This document shows, piece by piece, positions 26,626 to 38,400 of a stretch of 64,000 bases of DNA (position 1 is the first letter of the stretch; each line of letters opens with the position of its first letter). Where the stretch lies: the NCBI GenBank assembly GCA_027490155.1, contig JAIXYP010000067.1, positions 49,841-113,840 on the forward strand, in the 5' to 3' direction. Made by a program: the position numbers and the translations under genes. The notes beneath the pieces are model-generated. The model worked only from the letters and a program-made list of their open reading frames with translations, ran no database searches and was not told where the DNA came from. The stretch comes from Cytophagaceae bacterium. GTDB taxonomy: Bacteria > Bacteroidota > Bacteroidia > Cytophagales > Flexibacteraceae.

Positions 26626-27756
26626 TTACTCCACCACAACCCCCATCGCCGAAAACTTATCAATGCGTTGGCTGATGCGGTCGTCCACAGATAGGAGGCT
26701 GAGTTCAGCTACCTGATCAAGGATCACCTTTTTGAGCTTTTTGGCCATCGCTACTGGGTCGGTATGGGCGCCACCAAGCGGCTCTTTGATGATGTCATCC
26801 ACCAGGCCGGCTTTGAGCATATCCTTGGCGGTGAGTTTAAGGGCTTCTGCAGCCAGCTCTTTATAGTCCCAGCTTCGCCACAGGATGGAGCTACAGCTCT
26901 CAGGCGAAATGACAGAGTACCAGGTGTTTTCCAGCATCAGGACACGGTCACCAATGCCGATGCCAAGTGCACCACCACTAGCACCTTCGCCAATCACGAT
27001 ACAGATCACAGGCACGGTCAGCATAAACATCTCACGCAGGTTGCGTGCGATGGCTTCTCCTTGCCCACGTTCTTCCGCCTCAAGACCAGGGAAAGCCCCG
27101 GGGGTATCGATCAGGCAGACGATAGGCACGCCAAATTTTTCGGCCGTTTTCATCAGGCGCAGTGCCTTGCGGTAGCCTTCTGGGTTGGCCATCCCGAAGT
27201 TACGGAACTGGCGTTGTTTGGTGTTACGACCTTTCTGCTGGCCGACGAACATAATACTCTGATCACCAATCCTGCCCAGACCACCAATCATCGCCTTGTC
27301 GTCACCCACGTTGCGGTCGCCATGCAGTTCGATGAACTCATCACAGATGGTCTGGATGTAGTCCAGCGTGTAGGGCCGGTCTGGGTGGCGGCTGACCTGC
27401 ACTCTTTGCCAAGGTGTTAGGCGGGCAAATGTTTCTTTCTTGAGGCTCTTGAGGCGTTCTTCCAATTGTTTGAACATCTCATCCTCTTCGCTGACAAGGG
27501 CACGCATTTCGTTGATGCGGGCCTCGAGTGCGGCGATTGGTTTTTCAAATTCTAGTAGCATAAGTGCCGGAGGGCTTGCAATGTCTGTATGGAGAGGGGA
27601 TGGTGCGGGCAGTTGTTCGATCAGCAGGACTTTTGACACGATTGAATCGGCATCAGGCTTAGCCTTTTCAGCCTTTGGCTTGGCTTCAATAGCGGGTTTG
27701 GCTATTTTGGCTTTGCGTTTGGCTGGCTTTTTATCGGGTTGGTCTGCGGGCTCCAT
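26626..27756 (-). CDS. accA: Acetyl-CoA carboxylase carboxyltransferase subunit alpha
   Basis: With AccD it transfers the carboxyl group from carboxybiotin to acetyl-CoA, giving malonyl-CoA for fatty-acid synthesis. Canonical text begins at [14 protein letters not shown] (residue ~67) and includes [48 protein letters not shown] and [16 protein letters not shown]. The usual length is ~315 residues; here 376, because of a 65-residue Lys/Ala/Pro-rich N-terminal extension. Met66 (start at 27561) would give an ordinary 311-residue AccA. The long start leaves 52 nt to accD, the short one ~250 nt, so I keep the long form with caution. Same strand and order as accD: accD-accA operon. Confidence 0.95.
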   Translation of the reverse strand: MEPADQPDKKPAKRKAKIAKPAIEAKPKAEKAKPDADSIVSKVLLIEQLPAPSPLHTDIASPPALMLLEFEKPIAALEARINEMRALVSEEDEMFKQLEERLKSLKKETFARLTPWQRVQVSRHPDRPYTLDYIQTICDEFIELHGDRNVGDDKAMIGGLGRIGDQSIMFVGQQKGRNTKQRQFRNFGMANPEGYRKALRLMKTAEKFGVPIVCLIDTPGAFPGLEAEERGQGEAIARNLREMFMLTVPVICIVIGEGASGGALGIGIGDRVLMLENTWYSVISPESCSSILWRSWDYKELAAEALKLTAKDMLKAGLVDDIIKEPLGGAHTDPVAMAKKLKKVILDQVAELSLLSVDDRISQRIDKFSAMGVVVE

Positions 27757-27808
27757 TTTGTGCTTGAGGCGGAGAGGGTGATAGGGTAGCGGTCGCTGTC
27801 GAGCAAGG

Positions 27809-28654
27809 TTAAAACCCGAGCATCGCGACCAGGCTAACTAGCTTGTCTTTCAGCTCTTGGCGTGGGACGATGAAGTCCACAAAGCCATGTTCTAGCAAAA
27901 ACTCAGCGCTCTGGAATCCTTCTGGCAGATCTTTACCAATGGTTTCGCGGATGACCCGTGGGCCAGCAAAACCAATCAAAGACTTAGGTTCGGCCAAGTT
28001 AAAGTCACCAAGCATCGCAAAGCTAGCCGTTACACCACCAGTGGTAGGGTCGGTCAGCAACGAGATATATGGAACGCCTGCCTTGTCCAGCAAAGCGAGT
28101 TTGGCGCTGGTTTTAGCCATTTGCATTAGGCTATAGCCAGCTTCCATCATGCGGGCACCACCCGAGCGGGCGATGACCAAGACGGGAGCCCTATTGATGC
28201 GGCCATAGTCAATGGCCCTTGCGAGCTTTTCGCCAACAACCGAGCCCATCGACCCACCAATAAACTCAAAATCCATGCATGCGATGACCATCTTGTGGCC
28301 ACCAACCAGTCCATGGGCAGACCGCAGGGCATCTTTGAGGCCCGTCTTGACGATGGTTGCCTTGATGCGGTCCGGATAGGCTTTGGTATCCTTAAACTCC
28401 AGCGGATCGCCACTGATCATGTCGGCGTCTAGCTCTGTAAACTCGTCATTGTCGAACAGGAGGCTGAAGTACTGCATGGACCCCACCTTGGTGTGGTAAT
28501 TACAGTTAGGGCAGCAATAGGCGTTGTCCGCATGGGTTTTGCTCAGGGTGACCGTTTTGCACTCGGGACACTTGTACCAGAGGCCATCTGGCGCCTCCCG
28601 CTTCATTTCGGTAGGGGTGACGATGCCTTTTTTCTCGCGGTTGAACCAAGCCAT
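27809..28654 (-). CDS. accD: Acetyl-CoA carboxylase carboxyltransferase subunit beta
   Basis: 281 residues, full length. The zinc ribbon is intact (Cys29, Cys32, Cys48, Cys51 in YKCPECKTV and CCPNCNYH). The crotonase-like carboxyltransferase core follows: [57 protein letters not shown] and [15 protein letters not shown]. It pairs with AccA, encoded 52 nt downstream, in a cytoplasmic alpha2-beta2 complex. Regulation may involve the palindrome 41-54 nt upstream of the start. Nothing is missing from the family pattern. Confidence 0.97.
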   Translation of the reverse strand: MAWFNREKKGIVTPTEMKREAPDGLWYKCPECKTVTLSKTHADNAYCCPNCNYHTKVGSMQYFSLLFDNDEFTELDADMISGDPLEFKDTKAYPDRIKATIVKTGLKDALRSAHGLVGGHKMVIACMDFEFIGGSMGSVVGEKLARAIDYGRINRAPVLVIARSGGARMMEAGYSLMQMAKTSAKLALLDKAGVPYISLLTDPTTGGVTASFAMLGDFNLAEPKSLIGFAGPRVIRETIGKDLPEGFQSAEFLLEHGFVDFIVPRQELKDKLVSLVAMLGF

Positions 28655-29417
28655 AAGGGGTTGCAGAGGTATTAATCAGAGACAGTAAATAGAGGCTGGC
28701 ATGCCAGCTTTGGGCACCAAGGGCACTCTTTGTGCCATTGGTCTGGCCAACGAAGCAAAAATCGGGCCTAGATTAGATCCTGAGCCAGACTAGGAACACC
28801 TAAAGCCTGACGCTGACCTGATTTTGGCCCAGTTCTGGTCCGGACCTAGACCAAGCCCAAAGTCGGCCCTAACTTGACCAGCTTCAGGGGCTGACCTTGC
28901 CCAGTGAGCCCGCAAAGCAAGACAATATTGACCGATTGCCCAAAAGATTGCCCCTCCTTTGCATCCCAGATCATTCAGAACTAGGTGCTGTTGGATGGCC
29001 CAGTTGTAGCCCAATCGCCAACCAAGACGCCCATTTATTACAACCACAGGCCCTGGAAGACCGAAATAAACCGATCTAAAATTTGTCATAATCACGTGGC
29101 CGTAGTCACTGCACAAATTTTGTGTTGCTAACCCATTTATGGCTGATTAAGCACCAAATGGGCCTAAACTGCACCGATTTGCTAAGTGGGATTGTATAAT
29201 TTTGACCCAATGGTTTGTGGAACTGCGCCACTTTTTGCATGATTAATACTGCCGTGTACCAAAACCTACAAAATTAACTTGACATCCCGCCAAATATTAG
29301 CCAAATTTGTATTGTTAGTGATTTGGTAACTTAGCCCTACTTGACCTTGAAAAACGAGCCAAGTTGAGGTAACCAAACCGCCTAGCAACCACCGCACCCA
29401 AAGAAGTAGTACCGCTT
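28655..29417. other. Divergent intergenic region between accD and the giant surface gene
   Basis: 760 bp without a credible gene. A perfect 14-bp palindrome, GCTGGCATGCCAGC, lies at 28695-28708, ~40 nt upstream of accD. Two TAATTTTG elements match the -7 consensus: 29197-29204 on plus (toward the giant gene) and 29269-29276 on minus. Neither has a TTG at ideal -33 spacing. Confidence 0.5.
28695..28708. promoter_or_regulatory. Perfect 14-bp palindrome upstream of accD
   Basis: GCTGGCATGCCAGC is fully symmetric and begins 41 nt before the accD start codon, a position suited to a dimeric repressor or a short leader hairpin. Function is inferred from position and symmetry only. Confidence 0.35.
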
Positions 29418-32400
29418 ATGAATGTGAAACTCTACACTAGGCTTGTAGGGTTAGTTGTGTTTACTGTCCTGATACTGGCCCTAAATGCTACAGCCCAAGT
29501 AACTCCTGACGTTTGGAACCGTGTTAACCGCGGTTTTGCCAAGTGTGCTGTCATAGGTGGTTTTGCTGGCGAGGCCGAGTGGTACACCGACGATTTTGAC
29601 GTCCAGCAGATGATCAATCGGCGGGGCGAAATGTATGCCTACATTACTTATGGCAACGGAGGTACCAACACGGCAGCTTGTGGTGCAGGTTTGTTCAGGC
29701 ACGACACCGTTAGCAACCGCTGGATTAAGGTAGCTAACAGTATCACTGACAAGATCTCCATGTTTACCAACAACACCGAGATCATTGCCTCTAGCGGCTA
29801 CCCCAACAACGCCACCTACCGTTTCACGACCGACTACATTAATTTCCCTTCAGGTTGGCAGACCATCATTAGTCTTACTTGGGACAAGATCCCGAACAAT
29901 GGCTGCCGCACCACCCAGTCAGAATTTGGCGCAGGTGGCCAAATCACACAATATGTTGGGGATACCGTTTTCGTGGTACAGTACAACCCTTGTGGCAATA
30001 GCAACCAAGTAGTTAAGTACTTTGTCGGGGGCAATTTTGTCGTTGAGTTCCCGACCGATATTTATGTGGACGTCATGGGTGATATGCCATGGCAAGGCAT
30101 TACCCAGACATGGCTCCGTACTGGAGACCCCTTTTATGACTTTGACATCTCAGCCCCAATAGCAGGTCTTTTTAAGTACTTCAATACCAACAAGTACCAG
30201 GCCAACAACATGAAGGTTCCGGACTTTATCTGGACCTGGGACCCGCGTGCGATGCCTGCCGCACAATACCCCGCCATGATGCCATTCAAGACGGATATCG
30301 TAGGTCTTGGGGGCAATGCCTATTACACCCAAGACGACGGCATCAACGGCTTTGAGTTCTGGCGTAGTAATGGCACCAGTGGAGGTACTAGCATGGTCAG
30401 GGACATCACCACAGGTCAAAACCGTGAAAGCAAAGGTGGCCATAAACGATTCCCGAAAAACATGACCCCGATGGGCGGCAATATCTACATGGCTGCCTAC
30501 GGACCAACCACTGGATATGAGCTCTGGCGGTCAGATGGTTCATCAGGCGGAACCAACCTCTTACTTGATATCTGGACCGGCAATAACGGCAGCGACCCCA
30601 ATAGCAGCAATCCGTCCAACTTTTTGGTTGCGGGCTCTACATTGTTCTTCACTGCCACCAATGGCAGTAATGGCACTGAGCTTTGGCGCACCGACGGCAC
30701 CGCAGGAGGCACCGTTATGGTTGCTGACATCGCTACCGGAAGCTCCAGTTCTAATCCCAGTAGCCTCACGCTAGTTGGCACAACCCTGTTCTTTTCCGCC
30801 GCCAACTCCAGTGGCGACCGCGAGCTTTATCGTTGTGCTTCGCCTTATACCACTGTCACCCAAGTACGGGACATCAACGCTGGTGGCAGCTCTGACCCAC
30901 AACAGCTTTTTGCCCATGATGGCATCTTGTTCTTCAGCGCCACTGATGGCGTAACAGGTCGCGAGCTCTGGAAATCAGAAGCACCCTTTGGCAGCATCAA
31001 CACCACCTTGGTTCGGAACATCTGGACGGGTAGTGGGTCTACAGGTAACGGCAATCCTAAAAACTTCTTCAGCCTAGGCAACCGCCTTTTGTTCCAGGCT
31101 AATGATAGCACCAACGGCGCCGAGCTTTGGTCCGCAGTGGCCCCTTACAATACTGGCTCGACCGCCTTGCTTGTCAACATCAATACTTCGGCTACAGCCA
31201 GCTCGTTCCCTAATTTGTTCACCGCCATCGGTGATACCGTGTTTTTCCGTGCCAACACCAATACGCATGGTTTTGAGCTCTGGAAGTCAGGCGGCACGTC
31301 AGCTAGCACACGTAGGGTAGCGGATATGAATGTCGGCACAGGCAGCAGCTCACCAAGTTTCCTGACCGTCTTCGATAACAGGATCTACTTCACCGCAAAC
31401 AACGGTACTGGTGGTCGTGAGCTATATTTCACTAGCCAGGCTCCTTTTATCAGTGTTACCCGTGTCGAGATCGCACCAGGAACTGCCAGCAGCGCCCCTA
31501 CTAACCTATCGGTTATTGGCAGCAGGCTGTATTTTGCAGCCAATGACGGCACCAATGGTTTTGAGCTCTATAGCCTAGTTGCTGGTGGTGCACCTACACT
31601 TGTCCAGAATGTTTCAAAGTCGGGCTCGCCTTATGGCTGGCGCAACATCAGCAAGGGGCCAGACTACACCAACCTCACGGGCAACAGCAACCCTTTCGAC
31701 AACGAAAATCCCGGCTTCGATTATTATGATCAGGATACCTGGGTACTTGTTAGGGCCTCAAAAAGCCAGATTGGCCTAGCTAGTGCCAGCCGTCCCATCC
31801 TTAGCTTTGACAAAAAGCAAATGTACATCACCACCCAGACAGGGGCCTATCGCTGGATCGGCTCTGGCTGGGAGTGGATCTTGAGCATTCGAGAAGGTTT
31901 CGGTATCTACCCGACCTCAAATGGTTTATACCTTACTTCTAGGTCTGGTATCAGGCGCATCAATGGTGCCGTCACCCAGTCCATAGGCAACAGGGACTTC
32001 TATCCTACCTGCGTTCATAGCAGTATTAGTGACCTTACCTCGCCAAATGACGGTGTTACGCTCTATTGTACCAAGTTTGATATGCGGAACCCCGCTGTCT
32101 GCGGCTGGTCAAACGGAACGGGTGCCCTGATGGGTATCTATCGCCTAACACTCGACCCTGATAAAACAGGTAGTACCCGCAACCTGACTGTTTCGGCAGC
32201 AGGATACATCGGTGGCAACCAAGCTGATCAACCTGTTGGTGTTGCATGGGGAGGCCGTCCTGCTAACGTAGCCAACCGCAAGACGGACTTATTTGTGGCG
32301 GGCAACTTTGGTACCACCGACCCTGGCCTCAAAGGCCGTCGGCCAGCAACCGACATCACATTCAACAGTGGGGGATATACCACCACCACTAGCGCCAAGG

Positions 32401-35400
32401 CCTTGGTCTATCGGTACAACGCCGCCACGGATACCCTTAAGGAAATTATTTACCTCGGTACTAATGCCACCGACGTGGTTTATGACTTCGAGTACATCAA
32501 CCAAAAACCCGCCGCTGGGATTGGACGCAGGATGGCCATTACTGGCACCTTCGGTGTTGTCGTGCTAGACTCATTGGGCCGTCTGTTGTGGCGTATAGAC
32601 AATGCTAGTTTGCCGGGTATTTCGTCAGGTAAAACTTTGGTCGATATTGATCGGAACGGGCACGTGGTTGTCATGCGCTCCAATGCGGTTAGCTACAGTC
32701 ACCCATTCCGGATTTTTGACGAAAATGGCACCCCTATCACTGGGGTAACAAATGCCTTCCGCGAGTTTGCACATGACGTTGCTATCCAGAATGATACAGT
32801 GGTCGTTACTGGTTTCCGAAACGGCTGTTTGCCCGGCACAAGGCCTTATTGCGGGGGCGCTGGTGGTAACCCTGGCCAAAGCTGCGGCGGTGCAGAGGTC
32901 CAGACTGCCTATTTGTATTACTACAAAAAGGGTGCAACTGCCACTGCAGCAATGGATATCTATGGCAAAACCTATGACTATCCCGATGGTGCCCAAGGCC
33001 GTGACATTGCTGACACAAGGGGCTACCTCGTCAACTTTGGTGCTGATGGCAAACTCTATTTTGCTGGCGAGTCCGCAGGTTCTGAAACCATCTACCGTTG
33101 GCCAGGTATAGAGGACTGTACTGCAGAGCTCAACTCGGTCCGGCTTGGTATCTGCGATGGCACTGTTAACGTCATAAACGGTTCCGTTTCTACAGCCGGA
33201 TTACGTGCCGTCTCCACAGGTAGCGACCTAAGCAATACAGCCTCTGCCCACTTGACTTTTTATGGTCGCATCAATTACCAAAAAGTGAGCCCTGGTGGTT
33301 ATTGCGAAGTTGAAAAGGGTGAGTTCATCATCCCACGCAACAGCGATGGCAAAAGCAACACCTTCCGGATTAGTGGCAATGACGGTTACATCACTGCTGA
33401 TGCCAGCTCTGCCGTTTATGTGATTGGCTCGTCTGCATTCAAGTTTGCTGGCCGTGATGCCCAAAAGGTAAATGGCCAAGCCATTGGCGACTATAACGGT
33501 GATATGACTGTTCTGGTCACAAACAAAAACTTCAGTGGTGTGCGTTTCTGGGGTGCGATGTCAAAAGCACCATCCGCCGCTGGCGGACCAGGTGCTAGTG
33601 GCGCAGGTCGGGGCATTGCCGTGCTAGATACCTTGGTTGCCTACGTGGCCAGGATCGACACCCTCAATATGCACACCTTTGCGCCAACCCAAAGCCTGAC
33701 CAGCATGGGCCTGACCAAAACCAAGCCAGATGGTTACCTCGCCATTTTCCACTCCGACCTCAGCAAGTTTGCTAATCGCGACTCCATCATCGAGACGGTC
33801 CGCTCTGGAGATACCATCATCCCGCCTGACTTTACCCGCCTCAAAGCCAACTATACCGTCAGCCGCACCTCGGTTTGCGTCGTTGGTGGGTCAAACAACA
33901 ACGTCACTTTCGCAGATGCCAGCACCCTGCTCAACCCCACAAACAATGCCAACTGGCGCTGGAAAATCACTTGGGATTTTGGTTCAGGTGCTCAGCTAGT
34001 TTCGGGTATGCAGACCTTTACTGGCACTGCCAATAACCTACTGACAGGATATACGCCACCAACAGTTCGCTGGACAACAACCGGGCTCAAGACCGTCTTG
34101 TTGCGCATGACAGGCCTACACCCCACATTTGATAGCGTATCCGTCACCGAAACCAAGTTCAACTTCATCAACGTCCTACCCACGACAGCAACAGCCAATA
34201 CCCTAAGCGGTGCTGGCAGTACCTGTAGCGGTGGCGTAGCCGAGTACGAAGTCTTCTTTGACCAAACCACTGCTTTCGGTATCACCAGCTATGTCTGGAC
34301 AGTGCCTACGGGTGCCACCATTATGTCCGGCCAAGGTAGTAGCAAGGTGAGGGTTAAGTTTGGCGCCACCTCTGGCAATGTTGCCGTCTATGGTGTCATG
34401 CCTTGCGGTAACACCACTACCACTTCCCGTAGCGTCACCATCACGACCCCAACCCGCGAGGCCCTTATTTTGGCTGGCTCGATGGCACTCACCCCTGGCG
34501 AAATCGTCCTACGGAACGAGCTCATTAGCCGCGGTTACAATGTCGTCGTCCGGGAGGATAATGACTTTGACACCCTCGACTTTTATTGCCGCAACATCAT
34601 TGTCGTCACTCCGACCGCGGACTCAGCCTTTGTAGGTGACAAATTGCGCCGAAACACTACACCTGTCATCATCATGAATCCGCGGTTGTTGCCAACCATG
34701 GCCATGACCCCAGGCGTTTTTGGTTCGGGCTATGGCTTTGCGACCAACCAACGCCAGATCAACGTCATCAATGCCGGCCCTAATGACCTTTTAGGGGGTA
34801 TGACGACTGGCAACCAAACCGTCCTCAGTGCCAACATCGGCAAACAGATGGGATGGGGTAACCCCAACGCCAATGCCGTCAAGATCGCCCAAGTGAGCAG
34901 CAATGCTACCCAAGTCAGCTACTTTGCCTTTGCTGCTGGTGCGGTGATGAACAACAGCTATCCGGCGCCAGCCCGGAGGGTGTTCTTGTTCCCGGGCGAG
35001 CGCCTTGCCATTGATAGCCTCAATGCTCTTGGTACTACCTTACTTGGCCGTGCCATTTGCTATGCTACAAATACCTGCAACATCCCGACCATTACCGTCG
35101 TTGCACCAAGCAGGACATCTTTCTATCCATTTGACTCAGCCAGTTTCAGGTTCACGACCTCAGGTACATTCGCCTCTGGCAACGTCTTCACCATCCAGTG
35201 GTCTGATCGCTTTGGGGATTTCAGTAACTCAACTAACACCATTACAACAACCCTATCTGGTACCAACCCAACCTTTAGGCTGATTCAGGACCCGATGCCA
35301 ACCTTGCAGGTAGGTACCAACTATGCCATCAGGATAACGAGCAGCAACCCTGCTACCTTCAGTAACACCATCACCGGCATCACCTTGTTTGATGCACTGA

Positions 35401-38400
35401 CAGGACCAGCCAAGATCATCTACCTGACCAACACCCTCAGCCCTGCGCAAGCACTTGACAGCCGAGATACATCGGTTGTGGCAGCTTTGGCACGCACTGG
35501 TCTACCAGTAGATTATGTCCGGAGCCAAGACCTTAACAACCTCAGGATGGCAGGGGCTAAGTTGATCGTATTAGGGCCACTTGCGTCCTATAGTTCAACA
35601 TTTAACACCTTGTTCAACACCTTAAAGGTGATCAACATCCCGGTCTTGAACATGACGAATGAGCGCCTTGATGCCAATGGCTTATCCTATGTCACGACCA
35701 CTGGTGGCTATGGCGTACATACCCAGGACGCGCTCAACATCATCTTGTCGAACACCAATTTGTTTGCCTACGACCAAGATGGTGTCATACCATTACATGC
35801 CCAAACACGCGTCGCAACCACAACCAACTACTACATAAGTCAGGGGGTGATGGGCTCTGGCGCCACGATCACTTCCCGTGTTAGTGGCGCGGTGACTGAT
35901 GCGGCATTTTCAATGCATTACGAGACTGGGGCTTTGATGGCAAATGGTGTTACCGCACCTGCTAGGCGCGCATTCTTTGGTCTCAAGTACGACAGTAACC
36001 CCGTGTTCAACACCTTGTCAGTCGAAGCCCGTATCTTCTTTGACCGTATGGTGCGTTACCTGATAGGTCAACCTGCTGTCGAGATCGCAAGCGCAACCGT
36101 CGCAGGTGGCGGATCTTTGTGTACCAACTCATCGGTCAGTGTCAACCTGACTGGTACCACTGGCTTTAATGACAACAACCAGTTTTTTGTCGAGCTCAGT
36201 GGCCCTACAGGCAGTTTCACAGACCCTGGATACCCAGTCCTTTTGGCTTCTAACTCGGGCAATGCCCCATCTAACATTTCGTTCACTGTACCAACTGGTT
36301 TGCCTGCAAGTGACAAGTTCCGGATGCGTGTGCGTTCTAGCAGCCCAGTGCGCCAAATGTTCGTCAATGATACGACCCTACATGTCATGATGGATGACCG
36401 TCGCGGATCAACACGGTCCAGCAACTTGTCGCTCAATAGCAGCAACGGCTTTACCAATGATGACTTCAGTAGCGGCTTCACCAGCATCAACTCATACACC
36501 GCGCAGGTCTATGGTAGTTCTTATATGGAGGTAACTGGCAGCACCAGTACCAACTTCCTGCGTTACACACCCACCTTGCCTAGGACAGGCAACTACGAGG
36601 TTCAGGTTATTTATCCTAACCTAGCCTCGGCACGTTCGGCTTCGCAGTTCCGTATCATCAGCAATAGCGGCACCACCACCGTTACTATCAACCAGACCAT
36701 CAACTCTAATCGTTGGGTTTCGCTAGGGTCTTATGCCTTCACGGCAGGCACCACTGGTTATGTCGAGATTTTAGGCAACCAAACCAACCTCAGGGTCGAT
36801 GCCATTCGGTTTGTCCGTAATACCAACCACCCGAACCGCGCCCCTTCTGCAGGCGACAAACAGTTCACGGTCGGAAACATCTGGACTGGCCTCGCCGACA
36901 ACAACTGGCACAACGCTGCCAACTGGAGCCTTTGTAATCCTACTGCGACGGGTGTGCCCGACTCGACAACACTGGCCTTAATCCCTGGCAGCCTTTCCAA
37001 CCCTGCCAACTTCCCGATCATCTCTACGGGCAATGCAGAAGTCCGGTCCCTCACGATCAGCAACGGTGATGCCAAGCTATGGGTACGCAATGGACGAACC
37101 CTCCGTGCCACCCTAAGTATTGCAAATGAGGATACCCTTCGGTTTATGGAAGGTGCAGGTGCAATTGGCTCAGGCACAAAGGCTACGATCCTGACCAACA
37201 ACAACATGATCTTTGTGGACGAAGCCGCCCACATCAAGGCCGATATCACCAACCAAGGCATCTTCAGGGTCATGAACTATGCCAGCACAGGCCTCACGAC
37301 CTTCAACAAGTTTGACAACCTAGCAACAGGATCCTTCTTCACGCTCGGTGCTAAGCGTGTAGCTGTCACCAACGGTTTCACAAGTGCTAACGTCTTTAGC
37401 CTTGCCGAAGGCACAAACTTCACCGGGACCTACACCCAGTCTGCTGGTGTTGATACCACACGTAGGTTCTGTGTCGTCAATGGCGATGTCAACATCAATG
37501 CGGGTACCCTCAATATCCATACAACTACAACAGGTGATTCTACCAGATTCAACGGTAACATCACCTCTGCGATCGGCTCTTCCATCGTCTGGGGTGCTAA
37601 CCGCAACCTGCGTATAAGGGTAACAGGCGTCCTAACCAACAACGGTACCATGTCCATCGGTAATGGTACCAATAGCGATCGTCCGATCCATATTATTGAC
37701 GCCAATATTGTCAACAATGGTACATTCAGCTACGGCTGTAACCCTGGCGGCAATCCTGGCTTCAGTTGCCGCTCCTTTGTCAATAATGGTCTGTTCGAGG
37801 CAGCCCTTGGCAACACCAACAACCAGCATGTTTGGCTTGGTGGCGTGATCACCAACAACGGGATCATGAACGTTGCCGGTACCCAGGCACGGATCTTTGA
37901 GTTTGAAGAGATCATAAATAACGCCTCCTTGAACATTGGTAAAGGCATTCTGTATGGACGTAGGTTCATCAATAACGCCTCTGGCGTAGCCAACCTTGGT
38001 GGGCCCTATACAAGCACAACTGCTGCTAGTCTGCTGACCAATATTGTCACGATTGACAACTTCGGTATCCTCAAAATGGGTGAGTATGCCAGCACCACTA
38101 ATGGGCTTGGTTTCCGACTAAATACCCATAGCCTGACCAACAGGGCGGGCGCTACCCTCGAGATCGGTCGGGTCACCAGTACCGGGACCAATACCAACCG
38201 CACGGTCATTTGTCACGGTAACTTTGTTAATGACGGTACCTTGACCCTCAATGCCGACCTCAACATGGCTAGTAAGGCCAGCCGCACACAAGAGATCCGG
38301 GGTGTGTCTGCCGTCAATACCCTCACCGTCAGCAACCTTGCTGTGGCAGCCGATACAGGTTATACTAGTCAATTTGATGTGGGCCGTCGTAATTTGCTCT

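Noticed and set aside
28790..29116. 108-codon minus frame upstream of accD
   Set aside because: Random-looking product in a divergent promoter region; no motif or conserved signature.
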